Assembly (NCBI RefSeq): GCF_900141785.1
Contig: NZ_FQYP01000007.1
Location: 124,001-188,000 of the forward strand
Length of the DNA stretch: 64,000 nt
DNA from: Aquimarina spongiae
GTDB lineage: Bacteria; Bacteroidota; Bacteroidia; Flavobacteriales; Flavobacteriaceae
Direction: 5' to 3'
The notes under the pieces are model-generated. The model ran no database searches. It was not told where the DNA came from and saw only the letters and a list, made by a program, of their open reading frames with translations. Shown here one piece after another: positions 1-8,723 of the stretch (position 1 is the first letter of the stretch; each line of letters starts with the position of its first letter). Made by a program: the position numbers and the translations under genes.

Positions 1-816
1 AAATATAAAGAATGAGGGCAACCATGGCAATTCATTAAGCGCGTTGATCCTTGCCATCAATCCATCAAAATTATCGATAATAGGTTGTGAGTTATCCACT
101 TGAGTTTCGTACTCAGTAGCTAGCTGCACTTTTTGATTTTCTAGCGTAGCTATTTTCTCGGCGTTATTCTTTTTAAGTGCTACCAGTTCTTCTAGGGCAG
201 CATCGTGCTTTTCTCTTTTTTCTTTATATACAGGGCCTTTACCTATGATTTCGGTTCCTTTTCGACCTTCGGCTTCTGCAATATAGGTTTCGTATAAGTC
301 ATTAACTTCAGTTTCCTTGGTCGCAATTTCTTCTTTTAGGGCTCCAATTTCCTGATCGATTCCATTAATCACCGGAGTGAATTGAGTTGCGATCTGTTCC
401 TTGTTGGCAAGAGTATAATCATTCTTCTGCTCTAATAACACGCGATCTATTTCTTTCTCGAAAATTTTTAATTCCAAGGGTTTTGAAATGACAATGGCAA
501 TGATGATTGCCAAAATTATTCTGGGGGATGCCTGTAGCAGTTCATCCAAAAAGTTGTCCTTTTTTTTGATGGTGGATACTATGAATCTGTCCAGATTAAA
601 GATTAACAATCCCCAAATCAGCCCAAAAAAGGCAGCAGTAAAATAATTATCAAAAACAGTATACAGTGCATAACTCGCAGCAATAGAAGCCATTACTGCG
701 GTAAAAAAAACCGTAGCTCCTATACCAGCATACTTGTTTTGTTCTCCATTACTACAACTCTCTAAAATGGAAGTATCTGCTCCCGAGCATAAAATAAAAA
801 ATCTCTTTAACATCAT
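1..816 (-). CDS. DUF4407 family membrane protein (partial, C-terminus outside window)
   Basis: The minus strand stays open from an ATG pair at 816/813 to the window edge, so the C-terminus is missing. The protein begins MMLKRFFILCSGADTS, then has hydrophobic segments (about residues 30-75 and 90-115) with a short charged stretch between them. A second hydrophobic helix follows the phrase DNFLDELLQASPR. After that comes a long Glu/Lys-rich coiled coil. This order (N-terminal membrane bundle, then coiled coil) and the opening match the DUF4407 family of unknown function. It sits downstream of the BlaR1-like gene on the same strand, with a terminator between them. The function is unknown; the family call rests on recognition of the N-terminal pattern. 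Confidence 0.75.
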   Translation of the reverse strand, partial: MMLKRFFILCSGADTSILESCSNGEQNKYAGIGATVFFTAVMASIAASYALYTVFDNYFTAAFFGLIWGLLIFNLDRFIVSTIKKKDNFLDELLQASPRIILAIIIAIVISKPLELKIFEKEIDRVLLEQKNDYTLANKEQIATQFTPVINGIDQEIGALKEEIATKETEVNDLYETYIAEAEGRKGTEIIGKGPVYKEKREKHDAALEELVALKKNNAEKIATLENQKVQLATEYETQVDNSQPIIDNFDGLMARINALNELPWLPSFFIF

Positions 817-871
817 CTAAGGGTTTTTTGATTGATACTAGGTATAACGCTGATTTATAAGTAAATGTTGC

Positions 872-897
872 ACAAAAAAACTCCCAAAAGGGAGTTA
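872..897 (-). terminator. Rho-independent terminator after the BlaR1-like gene
   Basis: A perfect 7-bp stem (AACTCCC / GGGAGTT, 879-885 and 890-896) with a 4-nt loop. Read on the minus strand it is followed by a run of six T. It lies between the stop of the BlaR1-like gene and the start of the DUF4407 gene. Confidence 0.8.
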
Positions 898-933
898 AAA
901 ATTATATGCGGCTACAAAAATAAATCAAGTGTT

Positions 934-2871
934 TTAGCGGTTATTATCTTTTCTGGCTTTGGATTTAGCTCTTTTCAACTCTTTTCTTGCCTTTTTACGA
1001 GCTTTTTCAGCTTCTTTACGAGCTTCTTCCAAAGATTTTCTGGCTTCAGCTCTTAATTGCTCTCGCTCTTTTGCTACCAGTTCTCTATCTTTCCTTACTT
1101 GCTCCATAGCCATTGCTCTTGCTTTTTCGGCTTCCTCTCTTGCCATCAAAGCCTGTTTCATGGCTTGTTCTCTTGCCTTTTCTGCCTGGAACATGGCTTC
1201 TTTTCTAGACTCCATAGCTTGTTTAATGGCACGTTCTCTTGCTCTTTCTGCATCTCGTTGTGCTTTCAACGCATGTTCCTGAGCAATCATAGCAGCTTTT
1301 CTAGCTTCTTCATGCGCCCGAATTCGCACTTCTTGTTGCTGTGCTCTTTCCCTTCGGACCATTTCTACTTGCGATTTAGCTCTTTCTCTTGATGCTTCCA
1401 CAATTTCCCTGGCTCTTTCTGCTGCTTCTCTTGCTCTTTCAGCTATTTCTTCTCTGCTTACCATAGCTATTTCGTTAGCTTCTTCTATCTCTTGGACTCT
1501 TCTCTCTTCTTCTTCCTCAATTTCAGCCAACACCGCTTCTTCTACTTCATTATCTTCAAAAACCTGAGAATCTGAAGTTGGAGTTGGAGCTCCTGGAGGA
1601 GTTGGTGGTGCTGGTGCTCCACTACGTTTTATCCTTTTAGTCTCTTTTGGAGGTGGCGGAATCGCACTTGCTTCCCCTTTGCGTACTATTGGCGCAGGAG
1701 GTAATGGAGGGGCTGATGGAATTAGATCATGTTCTGGATTGGACCGATATAATCTAGTTTTTTTATACTCTCTGTTTATTGCCTCAATAAAATCATCATT
1801 AGCATTTTGTAATTTCACATCAAAATTAAACCCTTTCAGCTCTTCATCTTTCCATTGTTTGGTGGTATTATCAATAACCGTAGCAAAATTGGAGATACTA
1901 GTGGCCTTCCCGTTTACCGTGATTTGGTTTCCTGTTACTTTTATCTTTATTTGTTTATCAGAATCACTATCCTGAACGGTTTTGGAATAATTGACATTTC
2001 TTTGCTGGGCTACAATTTCATTAGTAAATAACAGCATACACCCAAACAAAAGGGGTAAAAGCAGCAACAGCTTTGTCGCTGCTTTGGTTCTAGAAAATTG
2101 TTGTGACATCATAACGATTCGTTTTTTGGTTAATGAATAATTGATTGAACTCGCTAGCACAGTGTGATTAGGACTGCTGTTATACCCAACGAGTAGGTCT
2201 ATATATTTTATTATAGAATTTCCTTGATGCAATACGCTTTGGTCTGCCAGGAATTCATGATTTAGCTTTATTGCTCTTTTGATCCAATACCACATCGGGT
2301 TAAACCAAAATATGACTTGCATAATTTCAACAAATAGAATATCGAGTGTGTGTTTTTGTGCTACATGAGTTTGTTCATGTAACAATACTTCTTTCGGGAT
2401 TTTGTTTTCTTTAAATGCTCTTCCTGGTACAAAAATGTAACTCCAAAAAGAATGAGGAACTACCGTATTACCCAATAAAACATGTATAAATGAAGGTGTT
2501 TTTAGTTGCTCATGAGTGGTAATTTTTTTGAACATCCTCCTCAAATTCAATAGGAATCTGGTACCAAAAATAAGAGCACCGATCCCATACAATGTCCATA
2601 ATACAATAGGCCAATAATTAATAGAAGGTACTTCTTGTGGCACATCTTCCAGATAGACATACGATGTGGTAGGAGTAACAAGGGCTTCTTGATCAGCTAC
2701 AACATCTACCGTATACGTAATAGTAATTAATGGGATCGTATATGCAAAAACTAAGCTGAACAAAAGGTAAAAACGTTTCAAAACGTGCATACTTTCTTTC
2801 TCCAGAAACCATCGGTAGAAAGCCCATAACAGCACTAAGCAAAGTGTAGATTTAAGGATATATGCTATCAT
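934..2871 (-). CDS. BlaR1/MecR1-like M56 membrane metallopeptidase with long Glu/Arg/Ala coiled-coil tail
   Basis: 645 residues. The N-terminal half is a BlaR1-type membrane protease: hydrophobic helices near residues 1-18, 35-55 and 85-108, the zinc motif HEQTH at 165-169, and a likely third ligand in NHEFLAD (Glu206). A further helix lies near 268-290. In this family the protease destroys or inactivates its BlaI partner after an envelope signal. The C-terminal part is unusual: a Pro-rich stretch near 385-430, then about 190 residues of highly charged Ala/Glu/Arg coiled coil to the end. No penicillin-binding domain is visible, so this is not a classical beta-lactam sensor. It overlaps the upstream BlaI-like repressor by 4 nt (ATGA), so the two are translationally coupled. 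The signal sensed is unknown. Confidence 0.85.
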   Translation of the reverse strand: MIAYILKSTLCLVLLWAFYRWFLEKESMHVLKRFYLLFSLVFAYTIPLITITYTVDVVADQEALVTPTTSYVYLEDVPQEVPSINYWPIVLWTLYGIGALIFGTRFLLNLRRMFKKITTHEQLKTPSFIHVLLGNTVVPHSFWSYIFVPGRAFKENKIPKEVLLHEQTHVAQKHTLDILFVEIMQVIFWFNPMWYWIKRAIKLNHEFLADQSVLHQGNSIIKYIDLLVGYNSSPNHTVLASSINYSLTKKRIVMMSQQFSRTKAATKLLLLLPLLFGCMLLFTNEIVAQQRNVNYSKTVQDSDSDKQIKIKVTGNQITVNGKATSISNFATVIDNTTKQWKDEELKGFNFDVKLQNANDDFIEAINREYKKTRLYRSNPEHDLIPSAPPLPPAPIVRKGEASAIPPPPKETKRIKRSGAPAPPTPPGAPTPTSDSQVFEDNEVEEAVLAEIEEEEERRVQEIEEANEIAMVSREEIAERAREAAERAREIVEASRERAKSQVEMVRRERAQQQEVRIRAHEEARKAAMIAQEHALKAQRDAERARERAIKQAMESRKEAMFQAEKAREQAMKQALMAREEAEKARAMAMEQVRKDRELVAKEREQLRAEARKSLEEARKEAEKARKKARKELKRAKSKARKDNNR

Positions 2872-3239
2872 TTTTTCTGTTTTTGAAGTTGTTGGTCAAC
2901 AATCTTTTTGAGCTCTTCTAATTCTGAAGTTGATAAGTTCGTCTCTTCAGTGAAAAAAGAGGCAAACTGAGAAGCAGAATTATTGAAAAAATTCTTAATC
3001 AATCCATTAACATGCTTCGAAAAGTAATCGGTCTTTTTTACCAAAGGATAGTATTCTCTCGATTTTCCGTAGAGCGTATAATCTACAAAACCTTTATCCT
3101 TCATTCTTTTAAGCAATGTGGCTACGGTAGTCGTTGCCGGTTTAGGTTCGGGAAAAGCATCCAGCAAATCTTTCATAAATGCCTTTTCTAACTTCCATAA
3201 GTATTTCATCAGTTGTTCTTCGGCTTTGGATAATTGCAT
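2868..3239 (-). CDS. BlaI/MecI/CopY-family transcriptional repressor
   Basis: 123 residues, the usual size for the family. It opens with the typical winged-helix region (LSKAEEQLMKYLW, then PATTTVATLLKRMKDKGF as recognition helix and wing) and ends with a short helical dimerisation region rich in Lys and Gln. The family represses its own operon as a dimer and is inactivated by the partner protease. Here the partner overlaps directly downstream. A palindromic site, CTACA-AA-TGTAG, lies 25 nt upstream of the start codon and fits the TACA/TGTA core of BlaI-type operators, so autoregulation is likely. Targets outside the operon cannot be seen. Confidence 0.9.
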   Translation of the reverse strand: MQLSKAEEQLMKYLWKLEKAFMKDLLDAFPEPKPATTTVATLLKRMKDKGFVDYTLYGKSREYYPLVKKTDYFSKHVNGLIKNFFNNSASQFASFFTEETNLSTSELEELKKIVDQQLQKQKK

Positions 3240-3263
3240 TGCTCTACTAAATTAGAATTAACT

Positions 3264-3275
3264 CTACAAATGTAG
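3264..3275. promoter_or_regulatory. Candidate BlaI-type operator
   Basis: A 12-bp inverted repeat, CTACA-AA-TGTAG, just upstream of the blaI-like start codon at 3239. Known BlaI/MecI operators are built around TACA/TGTA half-sites. Assignment to this regulator is inference from position and sequence. Confidence 0.5.
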
Positions 3276-3296
3276 AATAAAAAATAATAAATACAA

Positions 3297-3366
3297 AAAA
3301 ACTACCATCAAAACCTTGTAAAAAAATAGTAAACTATTGATTCTATAGAGGTTTTCAGGTAGTTTT
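3297..3366 (-). terminator. Long hairpin, probable terminator after the M43 protease gene
   Basis: The left arm (3297-3315) and right arm (3349-3366) pair over about 17 bp with one bulge and one mismatch. On the minus strand the hairpin is followed by a T-rich tract. It lies 24 nt past the M43 protease stop and before the blaI-like promoter. Confidence 0.6.
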
Positions 3367-3390
3367 AATTAAAAAACAAAACCTACCAAG

Positions 3391-6300
3391 TTATTGCTTG
3401 ACTATCGGAAGTACTATATTGGAATTAGCCGATTTTATTTTTACAAAGTACGTCCCTGATTTTGTTATCTCTTTTCCAAACGATATTACACTTGGACTAT
3501 TGGTATACATTCTGTCGAAAAGTTGTTGCCCCAAAATATTATAAACACTTATGAATAAAGATTCCCCATTTAGTTTGGATACATTTATTTGAACAGTATT
3601 GTTGAAAGGGTTAGGCGAAATGGTAATTTCATGCAGATCTTTATTCACCTCATCCATATTATTTCGGTTGAAAGATGTATTTACGGTTGTATAGATGCTT
3701 GTGTTGGGTTTTGTTTGATAAGCATAATCCAATATGGTGAAAGACAATCCATCATTTGAAACTATACCATGAAACCAACCATAGTGTGTATTTCCACTTA
3801 TTAAGAATTCAAACCCTATAAATCCTGATTTTCCATTCCAATCCGAATACGAAGAAGAACTAATAATATAACTGTTCGGGTCATTTCTGAAATTACGTAG
3901 GTTTCCAATTTCTTGGCCTTCCTCTATTAGCGTAATATTACTGGTGCTCTCATTACAAACTACATCCTTGCCATAGGTAACCAAGCGAGCCGAGTTATTG
4001 GTATACCAAGCTCCATATCCATTGTCATCTCCTCGTTCTATTCTAAAGAAATCCCAGGTATTTGAAGGGCTGACAGACACATCCTCAATATCGACGTAGA
4101 CTACTCCATCATCGTTGGCACATGGATCACATGATCCACCGCAATCTACCCCGGTTTCATCTCCATTCTGGATTCCATCATTACATGTAGCACCCGAGTC
4201 ATCATTTACAAGAATACTATAATCCTCTACCTCACCCAGATAAGAGTCGATACCGCAAGGTGTAATTTTATCTTCAGATCCATATCCTATTCGAACTCTC
4301 ATCCGCAACGTTGTATTGGAGATCACCCAAGAAGGAACATTTATGTTATTTATATATGGCCCTGGGCCATATTTCGAGAATATTCTTTCACCTGTATCAG
4401 TAAAATCTCCATCATTATTCCAATCTATCCATACTCCTACCGCATTATAGGTCCAATGTTCATTATTTACGTTTACACTTAATTCTGTTTGATCATTTTT
4501 TTTAATTGTGGTAGATAATGAAGTATAATCTGAATAAGGATTATGAGTACTACTGTTGTTGATTTCTCCAAAATTTACTTTGGTAATGTGTAAACTTGAT
4601 CCTGCATTGGATGCCTCACAATACGTAATTGTTGTAGAACAGGGCTCACAGGATCCTCCACAATCTATTCCTGTTTCATCTCCATTTTGGATCCCATCAT
4701 TACAGTTTGGTGTGGTACCTCCCCAAACTTTACTTCCGGCATTAATTGCTCCAAACGGTTCTGTACTATATGCATAGTCCAACAAGCTATATGAACTTCC
4801 ATCTGGGGTTACCTGAATTCTAAACCACCCATAATTAGTTTTCCCAGGATATATCTCCAGTTGAAAACCAATGTAAGCTGTTTTTCCATCCCAAACCGTA
4901 TACGAAGCATCTCTTATAACATGCAAATCTGGATAAGCGCCTCCTTCAACCCAATTACTTTCAGAAGATATCAATGTATTTTCTTCTATCGGGATTGGGT
5001 TTCTTGTTCCTGAATTACAGACTAATGCTTTTTGATAAGTTTCTAATTTCAGATCATTATTCTCGAAAAAAGTACCGAACGAATTACTATCTGCTCCTTC
5101 TATTCTGAAAAAAGTCCATGTCGTGCTTGCGTTTGCAGTATAATCTTCATTATCTACGTAAACCACTTGATAGGGATCATAATAAGAAAAGTAAAAGGAG
5201 ACTTTATCTGTGTTCAAGGTATTAATCCCACCTGAAATGAGCCCATCTTTGAGAGTAATACTTCCCGCAGTATTATCAACTATTGCATGGTTATTTGCTT
5301 TTCCATTAAATTTTACGCTTAGCCTCGTATTATTAACAACCGTTATCGTGGGAGAATATCCAGACGGAAGTTCTGAAACATAATGAATTCCTTCTACCAA
5401 GGTTCCTGAACTTAAGGCAAAAGTGCCGCCTTCTATATTGATATCATAACTACTATCGACTAGTGCTCCTTCGTTTGATAAAGATTCTTCTACAGTATTG
5501 TTGTTTACAACCAATGCAGCACCATTTAGATTAACACCTGTAGCTGTCAGATTCTCAGGTTGCCACAAGGGTTTTCTTGTAGGGTGCTGTAATGCTGCCA
5601 GCATTCTATTGACCTGACCCTGGGTATACATTTTTGCACAGCCTGCTGCCGAATCGTATCCCATATAATTTTCATAATTGATTAAATTCCCACAATCAGT
5701 GGCACCAACTACGCAACCATCATCACCAGAATTTTCATCCTCTTTAGGAGTATCATCAACTTCATCTCCATTGGGATCATTACACCCTCCTTCGAAAGTA
5801 TGTATTAAATTGAGCCAATGCCCAAACTCATGAGTAAACACCGACGCAAATTCTTTATCTGTATTCCCGTGTAGATATTGACCATTATATACTACCCGAG
5901 CAATATTTTGATCAGACATAGTGGTATTGGGATACCAGGCAACTCCTGAGTTATTTGAAACCCTATCACCGTATAGGTCACCAGTGATGTACACATTCAT
6001 ATATTTATAATTATCCCATCCATCTCTAGCCACAACAGGACTATTGTAATTACCCATTCCAGAAGCTTCCGGGTGAAAAATCACGCCATTGGTACTTCCT
6101 CCGTTTGGATCTATTTTTGCCAGTGCGAACCGAACATTTAGCATTGATTTTCTACCGTCAAAAAAGGGATCTATACTATTCCAATCATCATTGAGCCCAT
6201 TAAAATCTCTATTGAGTGCATCTAAGGCTTCTTTTATGGTGTTATAATCTACCGTTTTCCCATGTTGGACGGTTCCATAAACATGAACAACAACTGGAAT

Positions 6301-6528
6301 CGTATATGTCGTTGCAGCTTCTTTCAGAAGTGTTTTGCTATTAACAAACTTGTTTGTGAATTTATTAAAGTTTTCATGCTCGGATTTTGATTTTGGATTC
6401 ATTGAAAAAATAAAATCGTTTACATCTTTTGCTTTACACTGCTTAGCATTTATAGCTTCCCGTTGTGCTAATAAAGAAGAGAAATAAAGGCATAGCAAAA
6501 CCGTTAAAAAAAAGGCTTTAGTTTTCAT
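3391..6528 (-). CDS. Secreted M43-type zinc metalloprotease with GEVED modules and T9SS sorting domain
   Basis: 1045 residues. A signal peptide covers about residues 1-21 (ending SLLAQ). The catalytic domain (about 75-320) has the extended zinc motif HEFGHWLNLIH at 233-243 and a Met-turn region NYMGYDSAAGC, as in cytophagalysin/pappalysin-like M43 peptidases. Further on are two copies of a Cys-rich CNDGIQNGDETG module, a GEVEDY segment typical of GEVED domains, and two similar beta-rich domains that contain VVYVD..DYT/VVYVD..DVS phrases. The last about 75 residues (NPFNNTVQI... to GTYFVKI...) form a type A C-terminal domain for export and anchoring by the type IX system. It is probably an extracellular protease acting on proteins outside the cell. 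It appears to be a single-gene unit. Confidence 0.88.
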   Translation of the reverse strand: MKTKAFFLTVLLCLYFSSLLAQREAINAKQCKAKDVNDFIFSMNPKSKSEHENFNKFTNKFVNSKTLLKEAATTYTIPVVVHVYGTVQHGKTVDYNTIKEALDALNRDFNGLNDDWNSIDPFFDGRKSMLNVRFALAKIDPNGGSTNGVIFHPEASGMGNYNSPVVARDGWDNYKYMNVYITGDLYGDRVSNNSGVAWYPNTTMSDQNIARVVYNGQYLHGNTDKEFASVFTHEFGHWLNLIHTFEGGCNDPNGDEVDDTPKEDENSGDDGCVVGATDCGNLINYENYMGYDSAAGCAKMYTQGQVNRMLAALQHPTRKPLWQPENLTATGVNLNGAALVVNNNTVEESLSNEGALVDSSYDINIEGGTFALSSGTLVEGIHYVSELPSGYSPTITVVNNTRLSVKFNGKANNHAIVDNTAGSITLKDGLISGGINTLNTDKVSFYFSYYDPYQVVYVDNEDYTANASTTWTFFRIEGADSNSFGTFFENNDLKLETYQKALVCNSGTRNPIPIEENTLISSESNWVEGGAYPDLHVIRDASYTVWDGKTAYIGFQLEIYPGKTNYGWFRIQVTPDGSSYSLLDYAYSTEPFGAINAGSKVWGGTTPNCNDGIQNGDETGIDCGGSCEPCSTTITYCEASNAGSSLHITKVNFGEINNSSTHNPYSDYTSLSTTIKKNDQTELSVNVNNEHWTYNAVGVWIDWNNDGDFTDTGERIFSKYGPGPYINNINVPSWVISNTTLRMRVRIGYGSEDKITPCGIDSYLGEVEDYSILVNDDSGATCNDGIQNGDETGVDCGGSCDPCANDDGVVYVDIEDVSVSPSNTWDFFRIERGDDNGYGAWYTNNSARLVTYGKDVVCNESTSNITLIEEGQEIGNLRNFRNDPNSYIISSSSYSDWNGKSGFIGFEFLISGNTHYGWFHGIVSNDGLSFTILDYAYQTKPNTSIYTTVNTSFNRNNMDEVNKDLHEITISPNPFNNTVQINVSKLNGESLFISVYNILGQQLFDRMYTNSPSVISFGKEITKSGTYFVKIKSANSNIVLPIVKQ

Positions 6529-6671
6529 AGTTGAGTTGATTTTGTGTTAGTTACGATAAAATTAAAGCTATCCTCGTACTTCTAATTATACTATACTAAC
6601 TAAACGACATACTATATTATCCATCTTTGATGATTCGCTTAATCCAGCTCATGAAAATGGTCTAAAAACAA

Positions 6672-6705
6672 AAAATCCCAGTACAAAATTATGTACTGGG
6701 ATTTT
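6672..6705 (-). terminator. Strong terminator after the M20 dipeptidase gene
   Basis: Perfect 14-bp arms (6672-6685 and 6692-6705; AAAATCCCAGTACA and its complement) around a 6-nt loop. U-rich on both strands, it lies 29 nt past the dipeptidase stop on the minus strand. Confidence 0.85.
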
Positions 6706-6733
6706 CTAAAACTTAGATTATTATTCTATTGAT

Positions 6734-8122
6734 CTATTGACTCAGCTCCGTAAAATATTTATAAAACAACGGAATTGTTTCTATTCCTTTTAGATAGTTC
6801 CATACTCCAAAATGTTCGTTTGGAGAATGAATAGCATCACTATTCAAACCAAATCCCATCAAAATGGTTTTACTTTTTAGTTCTTTCTCGAACAGGGAAA
6901 CGATTGGAATACTTCCTCCACTTCTTTGTGGAATCGGAGTAGTACCAAAAGTATCCTGATAGGCTTTACTCGCTGCTTGATAACCGATATTATCAATTGG
7001 GGTAACATATCCCTGGCCTCCATGGTGCGGAGTCACTTTTACGGTTACCGCTTCGGGTGCTATGCTTTCAAAGTGTTTTGCGAACAATTCGGTAATCTCT
7101 TCCCAATCCTGGTTAGGCACTAATCGCATCGAAATTTTGGCATAGGCTTTACTTGCAATAACCGTCTTGGCTCCTTCACCTGTATATCCTCCCCAAATTC
7201 CATTTACATCAAGTGTAGGGCGAATCGAGTTCCGCTCGTTTGTGGTATATCCCTCTTCACCATATACATCATTAATCGCTAATGCATTTTTATAAGCTTC
7301 GATAGAAAACGGCGCTTTGGCCATTTCGGCTCTTTCCTCTTTTGATAACTCTTCTACCTTGTCGTAAAACCCAGGTATGGTAATATGATTATTTTCATCA
7401 TGTAACGAAGCAATCATTTTGGTCAACACATTGATCGGATTAGCCACAGCACCACCATATAATCCACTATGTAAATCCCGATTAGGTCCAGTAACCTCAA
7501 CCTCAACATAACTTAATCCTCTTAAGCCAGTGGTTATCGACGGAACATCTTTTGCGATCATTCCTGTATCACTGATCAAAATAACATCATTGGCTAGTTT
7601 TTCTTGATTTCTCTCTACAAACCATCCCAAACTTTTACTACCCACTTCTTCTTCACCTTCAATCATGAACTTGACGTTACAAGGTAATTGATCAGTTTTG
7701 GTCATCAACTCTAATGCTTTTACATGCATATACATCTGCCCTTTATCATCACAAGAACCGCGAGCAAAAATTGCCCCTTCGGGATGGATATCTGTTGGTT
7801 TTATTACAGGTTCAAACGGAGGACTATCCCATAGATCTAATGGATCTGGTGGTTGCACATCATAATGACCATATACCAATACGGTCGGAAGCTTTTTATC
7901 GATTATTTTTTCTCCATATACGATAGGATATCCGGGAGTTTCACAAATCTCTACTTTATCACATCCTGCGTTTTCAAGACTATTTTTGATCTCCTGAGCA
8001 GTTTTTATCACATCCTTTTCGTATGCAGAATCTGCGCTAATCGATGGAATTTTAAGCAAGGCTAAAAGTTCGTCTATAAATCGATCTTTATGCTCTTGAA
8101 CATATGAGTTTATATTTTGCAT
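6734..8122 (-). CDS. M20 family metallo-dipeptidase
   Basis: 462 residues, the usual length for CNDP-like dipeptidases of the M20 family. Visible motifs are VYGHYDVQPPDP (first zinc-ligand region, about 84-95), ARGSCDDKGQ (bridging Asp region), EGEEEVGS (catalytic Glu), a dimerisation lid around LHSGLYGG, and the C-terminal metal region SDAIHSPNE. It has no signal peptide, so it probably cleaves dipeptides or Xaa-peptide bonds in the cytoplasm. The start MQNINSYVQEHKDRF is a normal family N-terminus. It is transcribed alone on the minus strand, with a strong terminator behind it. Exact substrate range cannot be told from sequence. Confidence 0.9.
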   Translation of the reverse strand: MQNINSYVQEHKDRFIDELLALLKIPSISADSAYEKDVIKTAQEIKNSLENAGCDKVEICETPGYPIVYGEKIIDKKLPTVLVYGHYDVQPPDPLDLWDSPPFEPVIKPTDIHPEGAIFARGSCDDKGQMYMHVKALELMTKTDQLPCNVKFMIEGEEEVGSKSLGWFVERNQEKLANDVILISDTGMIAKDVPSITTGLRGLSYVEVEVTGPNRDLHSGLYGGAVANPINVLTKMIASLHDENNHITIPGFYDKVEELSKEERAEMAKAPFSIEAYKNALAINDVYGEEGYTTNERNSIRPTLDVNGIWGGYTGEGAKTVIASKAYAKISMRLVPNQDWEEITELFAKHFESIAPEAVTVKVTPHHGGQGYVTPIDNIGYQAASKAYQDTFGTTPIPQRSGGSIPIVSLFEKELKSKTILMGFGLNSDAIHSPNEHFGVWNYLKGIETIPLFYKYFTELSQ

Positions 8123-8202
8123 GAAATTGAGTTAATTAAGGCTTAAAAGTACTAAAACTTTATATTTTTTGAGAAGGTTGTTTTTATTTTAAAAGTATTG
8201 TT

Positions 8203-8210
8203 TATATTTG
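8203..8210 (+). promoter_or_regulatory. Bacteroidota -7 promoter element for tRNA-Leu
   Basis: A perfect TATATTTG (TANNTTTG consensus) about 65 nt upstream of the tRNA. A TTG-rich stretch lies about 22 nt further upstream (8178-8181) at the expected -33 distance. Confidence 0.6.
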
Positions 8211-8237
8211 CACCCGCTTACTAATAAAAGTGAGACT

Positions 8238-8267
8238 TTTTGTACCGAGTCCTAAGGGGGTACAAAA
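8238..8267 (+). other. Hairpin in the 5' leader of the tRNA-Leu transcript
   Basis: Perfect 9-bp arms TTTTGTACC (8238-8246) and GGTACAAAA (8259-8267) around a 12-nt loop, ending 8 nt before the mature tRNA. It lies between the TATATTTG promoter and the tRNA, so it should be in the primary transcript and removed by RNase P. Confidence 0.5.
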
Positions 8268-8275
8268 TTAAAAAT

Positions 8276-8357
8276 GCGGGCGTGGTGGAATTGGTAGACA
8301 CGCTAGACTTAGGATCTAGTGCCGCGAGGTGTGAGAGTTCGAGTCTCTCCGCCCGCA
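8276..8357 (+). tRNA. tRNA-Leu, anticodon UAG
   Basis: The acceptor stem GCGGGCG pairs with CGCCCGC, with discriminator A at 8357. The D-arm region is TGGTGGAATTGGTAGACA. The anticodon stem TAGA/TCTA encloses the loop CTTAGGA, which puts anticodon TAG at 8310-8312. A long variable arm (GTGCCGCGAGGTGT) marks a class II tRNA, and the T arm is GAGAG-TTCGAGT-CTCTC. CCA is not fully encoded (ACCG follows). It is immediately followed by a terminator and then by the secretion-gene region. Confidence 0.97.
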
Positions 8358-8363
8358 CCGAAG

Positions 8364-8394
8364 AAAAGCTTCTCTTTATCGAGGAGCTTTTTTT
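8364..8394 (+). terminator. Terminator after tRNA-Leu
   Basis: AAAGCTTCTC and GAGGAGCTTT pair with one mismatch around a 6-nt loop, followed by a T run ending at 8394. Confidence 0.75.
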
Positions 8395-8439
8395 ATACCC
8401 AAAAGTTAAATACTGCTTAGGAGAGACGAGAAGTTTATC

Positions 8440-8504
8440 CTGAGCGCTTCGACTTTGCTCAGAGTGACACGAGGTACGAGCCGAAGAAAGTCTCTCCGCC
8501 TACA
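8440..8504 (+). repeat. Intergenic hairpin repeat plus tRNA-3'-end-like remnant
   Basis: The hairpin CTGAGC...GCTCAG (8440-8462), followed by AGTGACACGAGG, resembles the short dispersed intergenic repeats common in Flavobacteriia. Just after it, 8490-8504 (GTCTCTCCGCCTACA) repeats the 3' end of the tRNA-Leu gene (8343-8357) with two differences. Such remnants can mark old integration at a tRNA, but no integrase is seen here. Confidence 0.4.
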
Positions 8505-8509
8505 CTACA

Positions 8510-8545
8510 ACAGAAAGGCTGAATCAGTTGATTCGGTCTTTCTGT
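8510..8545 (+). terminator. Hairpin, probable terminator
   Basis: Arms of about 17 nt (8510-8526 and 8529-8545) pair with two G-T-type mismatches around a very short loop. It lies between the tRNA region and the secretion operon. A strong T run is lacking, so the terminator role is uncertain. Confidence 0.45.
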
Positions 8546-8723
8546 TTATACACATTCGACAAAAGTATCCATCACTTATTTATCTAAAAAATACATTTAT
8601 AGATTGTAATAAACCACTTATCAACTCAATCGGACACTTACTCATTTTCACTACCTAGACCCCGTACATCTGGATTAATTTTACACCGTAAAACACTGAC
8701 AACTAATATAATAATATTACATC

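Noticed and set aside
8240..8443. Plus-strand frame of 67 codons
   Set aside because: It covers the tRNA-Leu gene and its leader hairpin and has no protein-like composition.
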